A DNA stretch of 14,152 bases from assembly GCA_031385325.1 (NCBI GenBank), contig JANNBJ010000208.1:1-14152 (forward strand). The letters run 5' to 3'. Positions 1 through 8,003 of the stretch are shown here, one piece after another. This DNA comes from SYFY01 sp031385325 (GTDB lineage Bacteria > Pseudomonadota > Gammaproteobacteria > Pseudomonadales > Azotimanducaceae). The notes under the pieces are model-generated. The model saw nothing but the letters and a program-made list of their open reading frames with translations. It was not told the DNA's origin and ran no database searches. A program made the position numbers and the translations under genes. Each line of letters starts with the position of its first letter. Positions within the stretch are counted from its first letter, which is position 1.

Positions 1-1328
1 TGGTCGCCGGCATCGGTACGATCAACGGCGGACTGTTTGACGATGTCCACAGCCGCGCCATGGTTGTCGCCTACGACTACACGGTGCTCGCCGGTACCCA
101 GGGCGGACGCAACCACTACAAACAGGATCGGATGTTCGAACTCGCCTATCGCCTGCGTCTGCCCCTCATTCTGTTCGGCGAAGGCGGTGGCGGAAGACCA
201 GGCGATGACTCGGGTGGACCAGGCGTCGCGTTCGACACGCACACCTTTACTCAATATGCCAAGCTCAGTGGACTGGTGCCCCTCATCGCCATCGTCAACG
301 GACGCACCTTTGCCGGGAATACGGCACTGGTCGCTTGCAGCGACGTGATCATCGCCACCGAAGACACGACACTCGCCATGGGGGGCCCGGCCATGATCGA
401 AGGGGGTGGCCTGGGGATCTATACCCCGGAAGAGGTGGGTCCCATGTCCTTCCAGGTGCCTAACGGCGTAGTCGACATCCTGGTCAAGGATGAAGTGGAG
501 GCCGTCTTCACGGCTCAAAAATACCTCTCCTACTTCCAGGGTGCGATCGATGCCTGGGAAAAACCGGATCAACGCCGGTTGCGTCACATCGTTCCGGAAA
601 ATCGCCTGCGTCTGTACGACATGCGCGAGATCATCCATACCATCGCCGATGCGGACTCGGTGCTCGAAATTCGCGAGAAGTTCGGCATTGGCGTGATTAC
701 CTCCTTCATTCGCGTCGAAGGCCGACCCATGGGCGTCATCGCCAACAACCCGCATCATCTGGCCGGGGCCATCGACTCCCCGGCCGCTGACAAAGGCGCT
801 CGTTTCGTACAGTTGTGTGACGCCTTTGATATCCCGGTGCTAAGCCTGATGGACTGTCCTGGCATGATGGTCGGCCCTGACGTCGAGCGCACCGCACTGG
901 TCAGACACTGCGTTCGCATGTTCAACGTGGGTGCGAACCTGACCACGCCGATGTTCGGTGTCGTGATACGAAAGGCCTATGGGCTAGGTGTACAGGCCAT
1001 GTGCGGCGCCAGCTCCGGCGTCCCCTTTTTCACCGTCGCCTGGCCTACGGCAGAATTCGCCGGCATGAACATCGAAGGATCGGTGAAACTCGGCTATCGA
1101 AAGGAACTGGCTGCCATTGAGGACCCGGACGCACGGCGGGCTGAATTCGACGTACGGGTACAACGTGCCTACGAAGGCGCAAAGGCCGTCAACGCCGGCG
1201 TTGGCGGTGGACTGGACGATGTCATCGATCCGGCAGAAACCCGCAGCTGGATCGTCACCGGGCTGAAGTCGTTGCCACCGACACCCGTTCGTGAGGGCAA
1301 AAAGTACCCCTACATCGATACCTGGTAA
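1..1328 (+). CDS. Acyl-CoA carboxylase, carboxyltransferase domain (5' partial)
   Basis: The reading frame is open from base 3, so the gene begins outside the window; 441 residues are visible, ending in TAA. The protein matches the biotin-dependent carboxyltransferase fold, which moves CO2 from carboxybiotin to an acyl-CoA in the cytoplasm. The N-subdomain shows AGTQG (near base 111), EGGGGRPGD (near 180), and the glycine/alanine-rich GRTFAGNTALVACSD (300-344) followed by GGPAMIEGGG. The C-subdomain shows MDCPGMM (near 850), RKAYGLG (near 970) and AWPTAEFAG (near 1040), which correspond to the conserved segments of propionyl-CoA carboxylase beta chains. The AGTQG and EGGGGRPGD wording resembles large fused carboxylases (biotin carboxylase, carrier and carboxyltransferase in one chain) more than separate PccB-type subunits, so a fusion is likely but cannot be seen. 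The acyl-CoA substrate is unknown. The next gene starts 55 bases downstream. Confidence 0.9.
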   Translation, partial: VAGIGTINGGLFDDVHSRAMVVAYDYTVLAGTQGGRNHYKQDRMFELAYRLRLPLILFGEGGGGRPGDDSGGPGVAFDTHTFTQYAKLSGLVPLIAIVNGRTFAGNTALVACSDVIIATEDTTLAMGGPAMIEGGGLGIYTPEEVGPMSFQVPNGVVDILVKDEVEAVFTAQKYLSYFQGAIDAWEKPDQRRLRHIVPENRLRLYDMREIIHTIADADSVLEIREKFGIGVITSFIRVEGRPMGVIANNPHHLAGAIDSPAADKGARFVQLCDAFDIPVLSLMDCPGMMVGPDVERTALVRHCVRMFNVGANLTTPMFGVVIRKAYGLGVQAMCGASSGVPFFTVAWPTAEFAGMNIEGSVKLGYRKELAAIEDPDARRAEFDVRVQRAYEGAKAVNAGVGGGLDDVIDPAETRSWIVTGLKSLPPTPVREGKKYPYIDTW

Positions 1329-1383
1329 CCAGCCCGCAAGCCGGAGCAACGAACCATCTACACTCCTGAATAGAGGGGCCGCA

Positions 1384-3450
1384 GTGAATAGTACCAAGAC
1401 AACCCGAACGACCCTTGTGGTGTTGACACTAGGCATCACCGCACTGGCTTCTTGCATGACGGATGCCGACAGGAATCCGGGTGATACCGATTGGCCGGTC
1501 TACCTGGGCGACTCGGCACGCAGCCATTTTTCACCCCTTCAACAAATCACCCGGAACAACGTCGACCAGTTGACGCTGGCTTGGCGTTATGACTCCGGTT
1601 CACTCAAGGAAGATGAAAGTGGCTTGATGTACACGAGCCCGCTCGTGATCGATGGCGTGCTCTATGGGCTGTCGCCGAAGCTGGTTCCTTTTGCGCTGGA
1701 CGCCGCCACCGGAAAGGAGCTCTGGCGGGTGGATCTTGGCCTGGCTCCAGGCGCCCAACGCGGCTTGATGAGTTGGCGCAGTGATACGGAGCATCGAATC
1801 TTCTTCACCGCGGGCGCAGAGCTTGTTGCGCTGGATGCCCGCAGCGGTCAGCCGGTGCAGGCTTTTGGCAAGAACGGTCGTCTTGACCTAACCCCTGCTG
1901 AGCCGCGCAGTACGCGCAAGAGCCTAGGTGGCGCTGGCGTCACCGTCCCTGGCTTGGTTTTCAAGGATCTCCTGATCTTCGGTTTCACCACCAACGAGGA
2001 CGCGCAGGCGCGTCCGGGCTCGATTCGCGCTTTTTCCGCTGTTGATGGCCGCCTCGTCTGGCAGTTCGACACGGTGCCACAAGCCGGACAACCCGGCTCG
2101 GAGACCTGGGCTGACGGCGCATTGGATCTGGCAGGTGGCGCCAATGTCTGGACTGGCATGACCCTCGACGAAGAGCGCGAAATGCTGTTTGCGCCCACCG
2201 GTTCAGCAACGCCGGACTTCTATGGTGCGAAGCGACTGGGTGACAACCTGTTCGCCAACTGCCTGCTGGCACTGGATGCCAACACGGGATCCCTGAAGTG
2301 GCACTACCAGGTCGTTCGACACGATCTGTGGGATCGAGACAACCCTTCTCCGCCAACCCTGGTGGAATTCGAGAAGGACGGGAAACACATTGAAGCGGTG
2401 GCCATGACCACCAAATCGGGCCATCTCTACGTTTTTGATCGTGACAGCGGCGAGTCGATCTACCCGCTGATCGAAGTACCGGGTTTACCCAGCACGCTGC
2501 CCGGTGAAGTACCCGCCGCGACCCAACGGGTCTCGTCGGTGGCCATCAGTCGGCAACAGTTCGAAATCACTAACAGGACACCAGAGGCGCGCGCCTTTGT
2601 CGAGAAGCAGATCAAAGGGTGGGACCAACGCCCTTGGGCGCCACCCAAAGTGGGCACCGTGCTCTTCTATCCGTGGTTCGATGGCGGTGGCGAGTGGGGT
2701 GGATCAGCCTTTGACCCAGCCAGCAACCAGCTGATTGTCAACGCCAACGATGCCGCAGGTGTCCTCTCGCTGCATGAAATTCCGGTGGGCACAAGCAACT
2801 ACGGCACCTATGCAGCCCAGTGTGGCAGTTGTCACGGGCTCATGCTTGAAGGCACCGAAAGCGCGCCGCCCTTGCGCGATCTCTTCAAGCGTCGCACGTT
2901 GGCCGAGGTCATCGACATCGTTGGCCAGGGTCGAGGCCGCATGCCGGCTTTCAAGTTTGCACCGGATGAAGGCCGTCGTATCCTCACCTACATCGCCTCT
3001 CCAGAACCCGTGGTTGACGAACCAAGCAAGGCGGTGGACTACGTCATGGCGGGGTACGTCTACCTGAAGGACCACGAGGGATTGCCTGGCAACTCACCAC
3101 CGTGGGGAACGCTCAACGCCGTCGACCTCGCCACTGGCAACATCAACTGGAAGATTCCTTTTGGTGACTTCCTGTCCCACCCGGGGCTCGGCTTCGGCGC
3201 CGTGAGTTACGGTGGACCAGTGGTCACTGCCAGCGGACTCATCTTCATCGCGGCAACACCGGACAAGATGATGCGGGCGTACGATGCTCGCAGCGGCGAG
3301 ACGCTCTGGCAGTACGAATTGAAGGCAGCCGGGTTTTCCACACCCATCACCTACAGCGTCGGCGGCAAACAATTTGTCGTCATCAGCGGTGGCGGTGGTC
3401 GGCAGGGTCCGCCATCGGGATCGGCGTACTACGCCTTCAGCCTGCCTTGA
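1384..3450 (+). CDS. PQQ-dependent dehydrogenase lipoprotein with haem c domain inside the propeller
   Basis: A 688-residue quinoprotein of the pyrroloquinoline-quinone beta-propeller class, probably oxidising an alcohol or sugar in the periplasm. The GTG at 1384 is chosen because GAGGGG lies just upstream and it gives a clean lipoprotein signal: basic N-region, hydrophobic core and lipobox L-A-S-C with lipidation at Cys24. A longer GTG start at 1291 would overlap the previous gene and bury the signal. Propeller repeats of the AxDxxTGxxxW type occur on both sides of a cytochrome c insert with C480-G-S-C483-H484 and a candidate axial Met520 (RMPAF). H313-D-L-W-D-x-D319 and the glycine-rich C-terminus (GGGGRQG near 3390) resemble membrane glucose-dehydrogenase-type quinoproteins, but there are no N-terminal TM helices; the lipid anchor would replace them. 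It is followed 64 bases later by a cytochrome c lipoprotein, a plausible electron acceptor. Substrate unknown. Confidence 0.88.
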   Translation: MNSTKTTRTTLVVLTLGITALASCMTDADRNPGDTDWPVYLGDSARSHFSPLQQITRNNVDQLTLAWRYDSGSLKEDESGLMYTSPLVIDGVLYGLSPKLVPFALDAATGKELWRVDLGLAPGAQRGLMSWRSDTEHRIFFTAGAELVALDARSGQPVQAFGKNGRLDLTPAEPRSTRKSLGGAGVTVPGLVFKDLLIFGFTTNEDAQARPGSIRAFSAVDGRLVWQFDTVPQAGQPGSETWADGALDLAGGANVWTGMTLDEEREMLFAPTGSATPDFYGAKRLGDNLFANCLLALDANTGSLKWHYQVVRHDLWDRDNPSPPTLVEFEKDGKHIEAVAMTTKSGHLYVFDRDSGESIYPLIEVPGLPSTLPGEVPAATQRVSSVAISRQQFEITNRTPEARAFVEKQIKGWDQRPWAPPKVGTVLFYPWFDGGGEWGGSAFDPASNQLIVNANDAAGVLSLHEIPVGTSNYGTYAAQCGSCHGLMLEGTESAPPLRDLFKRRTLAEVIDIVGQGRGRMPAFKFAPDEGRRILTYIASPEPVVDEPSKAVDYVMAGYVYLKDHEGLPGNSPPWGTLNAVDLATGNINWKIPFGDFLSHPGLGFGAVSYGGPVVTASGLIFIAATPDKMMRAYDARSGETLWQYELKAAGFSTPITYSVGGKQFVVISGGGGRQGPPSGSAYYAFSLP

Positions 3451-3514
3451 ATGAATCAACTTTCCGGTACAGGATTCACCGCGACGACCAGTGACACACT
3501 CTTGGGGAGACACC

Positions 3515-4195
3515 ATGACCATACGTTCTCAGAACGGGGTATACCCTGCGGCGACACTGCTGGCAGGTCTTGTGCTGGCCGGCTTGTTAGGATGCAGCCC
3601 GCCGGCGCAACCTGAACCCGCAGCATCGGGTCCCGCTTCCGCCGCATCAGTGCTGACACAGGTACCGACGCTGGTTCCCGTCGCCGGAATCCAGGACCTC
3701 ATGAAGTGGCAGTTGACCCCTGCCGCTGAAGCACTATGGGCATCGGTGAGCACCACTGTGACCGCAGCCGGTGAAGAGGAACTTGCACCATCCACGCCAG
3801 AAGATTGGGAAGAGGTTCACGCCCATGCGCTGACCATGATCGAAGTATCCAACTTGCTGTTGATGGATGGCCGGCGTGTGGTCCGGGCAGGTATCGAACA
3901 CCTTGATGACCACGGCACTCCAGGAAATCTGACTGCCGAGGAGGCCGAAGCGGCGATCGCGGCCAACCGAGAAGTTTATGTCGGCTACGTGACGGCACTG
4001 CGATCAACCGGGCAGGACTTTCTCGCGGCCATCGATGCTCGTAATACACAGGGCATGCTCGATGCAGGCGATTCACTGGAGAAGATCTGCGAAGGATGTC
4101 ACCTCCAGTTCTGGTATCCAGGCCAGGTGATACCACCCTTTCCAGGCGAAGCACCCGAGGAGCCCGCCCCAGCTGAGGCTGATTCGAGCCACTGA
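3515..4195 (+). CDS. Class II-like monohaem cytochrome c lipoprotein
   Basis: The protein has 226 residues. The ATG at 3515 is preceded by GGGGAGA at ideal spacing and is preferred over GTG 3491. The N-terminus is a lipoprotein signal with lipobox L-L-G-C (Cys27), followed by a Pro/Ala-rich linker, so the protein should be membrane-tethered in the periplasm. The rest is strongly helical. The single haem site C192-E-G-C195-H196 sits near the C-terminus, as in class II (c'/c-556) four-helix cytochromes. Met63, in an early helix (LMKWQLTPAAEALW), is a candidate sixth ligand, as in low-spin c-556 proteins. The C-terminal tail is acidic and Pro-rich. Its place between two quinoprotein dehydrogenases suggests it carries electrons from one or both to the respiratory chain; that role is inferred. 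Confidence 0.85.
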   Translation: MTIRSQNGVYPAATLLAGLVLAGLLGCSPPAQPEPAASGPASAASVLTQVPTLVPVAGIQDLMKWQLTPAAEALWASVSTTVTAAGEEELAPSTPEDWEEVHAHALTMIEVSNLLLMDGRRVVRAGIEHLDDHGTPGNLTAEEAEAAIAANREVYVGYVTALRSTGQDFLAAIDARNTQGMLDAGDSLEKICEGCHLQFWYPGQVIPPFPGEAPEEPAPAEADSSH

Positions 4196-4318
4196 CATGC
4201 AAACACTGACAACTGCCATACCGGACAAGAATTGGCTAATGCCTTTGGAAACACATAGTGTTTTGCAAACATCATCTGTCCCTGTAAACAGATCATCCAC
4301 CGGTGGAGCCAAACCCGC
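4196..4318 (+). promoter_or_regulatory. 123-bp gap with three dyads; possible internal promoter or operator
   Basis: This is the widest gap within the run of seven exported-protein genes and is less GC-rich than the flanks. It holds three inverted repeats: AAACAC/GTGTTT at 4249-4263 with a 3-nt loop; ATCTGT/ACAGAT at 4274-4293 with an 8-nt loop; and the perfect 12-bp palindrome TCCACCGGTGGA at 4296-4307, which ends 11 bases before the DUF6152 start and covers its presumed ribosome-binding site (GGTGGA). A weak promoter-like pair, TTGGCT (4232-4237) and CATAGT (4254-4259) with a 16-base spacer, overlaps the first dyad. A regulator-binding site or an RNA switch near the ribosome site is possible, but nothing here identifies the factor. 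Confidence 0.3.
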
Positions 4319-4807
4319 ATGCGCCTGTCGATCCCATTGAAATGTCTACGCGCAACCCTCTGCTGGCTCAGCACGCTGATGCTCACTGTCCTGTCGCCTT
4401 TGACCCAGGCACACCATGCGTTTTCGTCCGAGTTTGATGCCTCCGCACCCTTCAAGATGACGGGAACCGTCTCGCGTGTGGAGTGGATCAATCCACACAG
4501 CTGGATTCACGTCGACGCGACGCAGGCCGATGGCACCAGGCAGGCCTGGATGTTCGAGGGGGGTACACCAAACACCCTGTTGCGGGCTGGATTGACGAAG
4601 AAGCTGTTGTTGCCCGGCACGGAAGTGATGGTGCGCGGTTATCAGAGCAAGGACCGCGCCTGTCAGCCGGAATGCCGCGGCAGTGGTCGTGACATTACGT
4701 TTCCGGACGGTCGACGCATTTTCATGGGTTCATCGGGCACCGGTGCGCCGAAGGACGGCTCAGACCCGACCGAAGGTGGCGCAGATCAAGGGGCTGCGCA
4801 ACCCTGA
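4319..4807 (+). CDS. DUF6152-type small secreted protein
   Basis: The protein has 162 residues. ATG 4319 follows a GGTGGA-type ribosome site about 11 bases upstream. A signal peptide with hydrophobic core at residues 12-28 ends in T-Q-A31, predicting a mature protein that begins His32-His33-Ala-Phe. The segment after it (KMTGTVSRVEWINPHSW, with N58-P-H-S-W62) is the hallmark of the family I know as DUF6152, which often lies beside PQQ dehydrogenases and other secreted unknowns. The predicted strands suggest a small beta-barrel. A Cys pair (C115-x3-C119) and a GSSGTG segment lie near the C-terminus. Function is unknown. The mature N-terminal His-His, with His60, could form a metal site (inference). 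The next gene, a quinohaemoprotein, starts 77 bases downstream. Confidence 0.82.
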   Translation: MRLSIPLKCLRATLCWLSTLMLTVLSPLTQAHHAFSSEFDASAPFKMTGTVSRVEWINPHSWIHVDATQADGTRQAWMFEGGTPNTLLRAGLTKKLLLPGTEVMVRGYQSKDRACQPECRGSGRDITFPDGRRIFMGSSGTGAPKDGSDPTEGGADQGAAQP

Positions 4808-4884
4808 CAAACTCGCAAAGGTCTGGAGCGATACAGGGGTAACAAAGCGCTGCGACAACTGTCGCCGTGAGGGGGGATCAGTCA

Positions 4885-7092
4885 ATGCTTCCATCGAGTC
4901 TGGCACGGACCAGTCACGTCTTTCGTGCGCTTGTTTGCCGTGTGCTGCTTTGTCAGCTCGCGTTGACGCTGGGCATCACATTCGCAGCGCTTGTCCCGCA
5001 ACTGGGTCATGCGGCGCAGGCGGCGGCCGGAAATGTCGACGATCAGCGCATCAAGCGTTCATCTGAAGAGGAGCCCGGTTCCTGGCTGACCTATGGGCAG
5101 ACCTACAAGGAACAACGTTTCTCTACGCTTGCCCGAATCACGCCAGACAATATCAACACCCTGGGTCTGGCCTGGTCGAAACCCATCGGCGGCAATCGTG
5201 AACGCATGGAAGCCACGCCCTTGATCGTCGATGGGGTCATGTATGTCACCAGTGGCTGGAATGTGGTCTATGCACTGAATGCCAGGACTGGTGAAGAGAT
5301 CTGGTCCTATGATCCGAAGACGGATCGTCAGTTCGTTCAGTACTCCTGTTGTGGTGGTGTTGTTAATCGCGGTGTGGCTGTTTACAAGGGTCGTGTCTAC
5401 GTTGGCACCAACGATGGTCGCCTGGTCGCCATCGATGCAGCAACCGGCAAGCTGTCGTGGGAAGTCGACACGTACGACGAAACCGCGCTCGGTCGATTCA
5501 ACATCACCGGCGCACCACGTGCCGCCGCCGGCAAAGTGTTCATCGGTCAGGGCAGCTCCGAAAACGGCCGTCGGCGTGGTTATGTCACCGCCTATGATGC
5601 CGACACTGGCAAGCAGACCTGGCGTTTTTTCATCGTACCCGGTGATCCCTCCAAACCATTTGAACATGCCGAGATGGAACTCGCGGCCAAAACGTGGAAT
5701 GGCGAGTGGTGGAAAAAGGGCGGCGGCGGCACCGCGTGGAACTCGCTGGTCTACGACGAAGAGCTGGAAACCCTTTACATCGGCGTTGGCAACGGCGCGC
5801 CATGGCCGCGCACAATTCGTGCACCAGGCGGCGGCGACAATCTGTTTCTCTCATCGATCATCGCCGTCGACGTCAACACGGCACGCATGAAGTGGTACTA
5901 CCAGACCACACCGGGTGACAACTGGGACTACAGTTCCGCGATGGACATGGTGCTCGGTGAGTTGAATGTCGATGGCAAGTCCACCAAAGTCCTGATGCAG
6001 GCGCCGAAGAACGGATTTTTCTATGTGATCGATCGCACCAATGGCAAGCTTCTGCGTGCGCATCCGTATACCGAACAGATCAACTGGGCCACCCACGTGG
6101 ACATGGCGACCGGCCGACCAGTGGAAACGCCCGTCTCGAACTACGACAAGGCTGGTGCATGGATCATCCCGGCCAATGGTGGTGCGCACAACTGGGAACC
6201 GATGTCGTGGGATCAGCGAATCGGGATCATGTACTTCTATTATCACGACATGCCGAACTTCTATTCTCTCGACGAGACGTTCGTGAAGACCGGCAACTAC
6301 GACATGAATGCGACCGGGCTGAGCCTGGGTACGGGCTATGGTCCGTATCGACAAGCCTTGCAGGAGAAAGCCGGGCCGGAGCCCAGGACACAGGCCTATC
6401 TGGTCGCGTTTGATCCTCTGTCAGGCAAGAATCGCTGGAAGCTAGAACTCGAAGCAGCTTCGAATGGTGGAGTGCTTGCCACCACATCAGGTCTGCTGTT
6501 CCAGGGAGAAGGCAATGGCAAGCTGTCGGTTCGCAGCGTCAAGGACGGCAGCAAACTCTGGGAGTACAACGCCTACGGCATGATTCACGCACCAGTCATC
6601 ACCTATGAGATCGACGACGAGCAGTACGTAGCCACCCTGCGCAGCGGCAACCTCCCCTACGCAGCACCAGGTGAAGTGCTGGTCTTCAAGTTGAATGGCA
6701 AGGCCACGCTTCCCGAGCCGCCCAAACGCAATCTGTTGGTCCCTGAACAACCACCGTTGACGGCTGAAGCGCAGACGCTGGACCAGGGCAACGCGCTCTA
6801 TCATCACCACTGCGCCAACTGTCATCGTGGTCTTGGTGTGCCTTCCATCGTCGCAACCGCAGAGCCAGACCTGCGCATGATGACGGCACAAACCCACGAG
6901 GCGTTCCTGGCTATCGTGCTTGGCGGCATGAAGCGAGACCTCGGCATGCGCAGTTTTGCCAATGAACTCACTGCAGAAGACGCCAACGCGATACATCAGT
7001 TCCTGATTTCCGAAGCGATCAAGGCGCGCACGGCGCAACAGGCCGCGGCGGCAAACAAGCCCACACCAGCACAGCCCGAACCACGGGGATAA
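4885..7092 (+). CDS. Quinohaemoprotein alcohol dehydrogenase (PQQ, C-terminal cytochrome c)
   Basis: The protein has 735 residues. ATG 4885 has a G-rich ribosome site (GGGGGG) eight bases upstream and gives a signal peptide cleaved near residues 44-48; GTG 4867 is a less likely alternative. The eight-bladed PQQ propeller shows the vicinal cysteines C155-C156, candidate metal ligands E226 and N303 (GVGNGAPW), W285 as the likely PQQ-stacking tryptophan, and catalytic D348 in W-D-Y-S. Position 350 is Ser, not the extra Asp of lanthanide-dependent XoxF-type enzymes, so a calcium-type site is expected. After about residue 620 comes a cytochrome c domain with C643-A-N-C646-H647 and probable axial Met688. 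This is the usual layout of periplasmic type II quinohaemoprotein alcohol dehydrogenases, which oxidise primary alcohols to aldehydes or acids and pass electrons through their own haem. The exact alcohol cannot be told. The next gene starts 10 bases downstream. Confidence 0.92.
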   Translation: MLPSSLARTSHVFRALVCRVLLCQLALTLGITFAALVPQLGHAAQAAAGNVDDQRIKRSSEEEPGSWLTYGQTYKEQRFSTLARITPDNINTLGLAWSKPIGGNRERMEATPLIVDGVMYVTSGWNVVYALNARTGEEIWSYDPKTDRQFVQYSCCGGVVNRGVAVYKGRVYVGTNDGRLVAIDAATGKLSWEVDTYDETALGRFNITGAPRAAAGKVFIGQGSSENGRRRGYVTAYDADTGKQTWRFFIVPGDPSKPFEHAEMELAAKTWNGEWWKKGGGGTAWNSLVYDEELETLYIGVGNGAPWPRTIRAPGGGDNLFLSSIIAVDVNTARMKWYYQTTPGDNWDYSSAMDMVLGELNVDGKSTKVLMQAPKNGFFYVIDRTNGKLLRAHPYTEQINWATHVDMATGRPVETPVSNYDKAGAWIIPANGGAHNWEPMSWDQRIGIMYFYYHDMPNFYSLDETFVKTGNYDMNATGLSLGTGYGPYRQALQEKAGPEPRTQAYLVAFDPLSGKNRWKLELEAASNGGVLATTSGLLFQGEGNGKLSVRSVKDGSKLWEYNAYGMIHAPVITYEIDDEQYVATLRSGNLPYAAPGEVLVFKLNGKATLPEPPKRNLLVPEQPPLTAEAQTLDQGNALYHHHCANCHRGLGVPSIVATAEPDLRMMTAQTHEAFLAIVLGGMKRDLGMRSFANELTAEDANAIHQFLISEAIKARTAQQAAAANKPTPAQPEPRG

Positions 7093-7102
7093 AACCAGCA
7101 CC

Positions 7103-7975
7103 ATGAACACACGATCTTCTCGCGCGTTGATCCTTGTCACCATAAGTTTCATCGTCTGTGTAGGCGCAACTCAGGCTGAGGATGCGCCAAAACCCATCTT
7201 CGCGCCTATCGTGGATGCCGATGGACATCCTGATCTAAGCGGGGTCTGGCAAACCATGGGCAGTGCCCACTGGAATCTCGAAGGTCACACCGCCAGCAAG
7301 GGACCGGTCACGAATGTACTGGGTGCACTAGGCGGAATTCCAGGTGGGGTCAGCGTGGTTGAAGGCGGCACGATTCCTTATCAGGCGTCAGCGCTGCAAA
7401 AACGCGCAGACAATCTGGCGCAGTGGACGAAGTTGGATCCGGAGGTGAAGTGCTACATTCCCGGCATTCCCCGCAGTACCTACATGCCACTGCCCTTCCA
7501 CATCGTCCAGTCCGGCAACAAGATCTTCATCGCCTACGAATGGGGTTCGAACAGTCGGGTGATCCACATGGACCGCCCGAGTACTGAAGCGGAAATCCCG
7601 TCGTGGATGGGTTATTCACTCGGTCACTGGGAAGACAACACCCTGGTGGTCAACGTCACCGCCCAGATGCCCGACACCTGGTTCGACAGCGCCGGCAACT
7701 ATCATGGTGAAAATCTCGTCGTGACCGAGCGTTATACGATGAAGGACCAGAGCCACATCGATTATGAAGCCACCATCGAAGACCCTGACGTTTTCACCCG
7801 GTCGTGGAAGATCCGCATGCCGCTCTATCGCCGCGTCGAAGACAACGCACGCATCCTCGAATACAAGTGTGTCGAATTTGCCGAAGACATGATGTACGGC
7901 CATCTTCGTCAGGACGCCCAAACTGCTCCGTCCGCGGATGCGCCAAAAGAATCACGGCGCAAATCCAGGAAATGA
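7103..7975 (+). CDS. Uncharacterised secreted protein (family also found at 9074-10084)
   Basis: A 290-residue protein with a Sec signal peptide (hydrophobic residues 8-22, cleavage after ATQA25). The mature part opens with D-x-x-G-H-P-D-L-S-G-V-W, a motif I know from uncharacterised secreted proteins of Acidobacteriota and Pseudomonadota that cluster with PQQ dehydrogenases and DUF6152. Other visible landmarks are C117 followed by GIPR; FHIVQS; a hydrophobic strand ending in RVI; W176-E-D-N-T-L-V-V; and TIEDP with an SWKIRMPLYR strand, then LEYKC. The pattern suggests an all-beta domain. The tail is basic and low-complexity. No catalytic signature is recognisable. It lies 10 bases after the quinohaemoprotein gene, so co-translation is likely, although no strong ribosome site is visible. 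A substrate-binding or accessory role is a guess. Confidence 0.8.
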   Translation: MNTRSSRALILVTISFIVCVGATQAEDAPKPIFAPIVDADGHPDLSGVWQTMGSAHWNLEGHTASKGPVTNVLGALGGIPGGVSVVEGGTIPYQASALQKRADNLAQWTKLDPEVKCYIPGIPRSTYMPLPFHIVQSGNKIFIAYEWGSNSRVIHMDRPSTEAEIPSWMGYSLGHWEDNTLVVNVTAQMPDTWFDSAGNYHGENLVVTERYTMKDQSHIDYEATIEDPDVFTRSWKIRMPLYRRVEDNARILEYKCVEFAEDMMYGHLRQDAQTAPSADAPKESRRKSRK

Positions 7976-8003
7976 CCAGATGCGACCAAACGGAGGAACG
8001 ACT

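Noticed and set aside
1291..1383. Upstream GTG start for the first PQQ dehydrogenase
   Set aside because: It overlaps the carboxyltransferase gene and places 31 polar residues before the lipoprotein signal; GTG 1384 has the ribosome site.
6487..7152. Minus-strand open frame of 221 codons opposite the quinohaemoprotein
   Set aside because: It overlaps the cytochrome c domain of a confident gene, and its translation looks like low-information antisense sequence.
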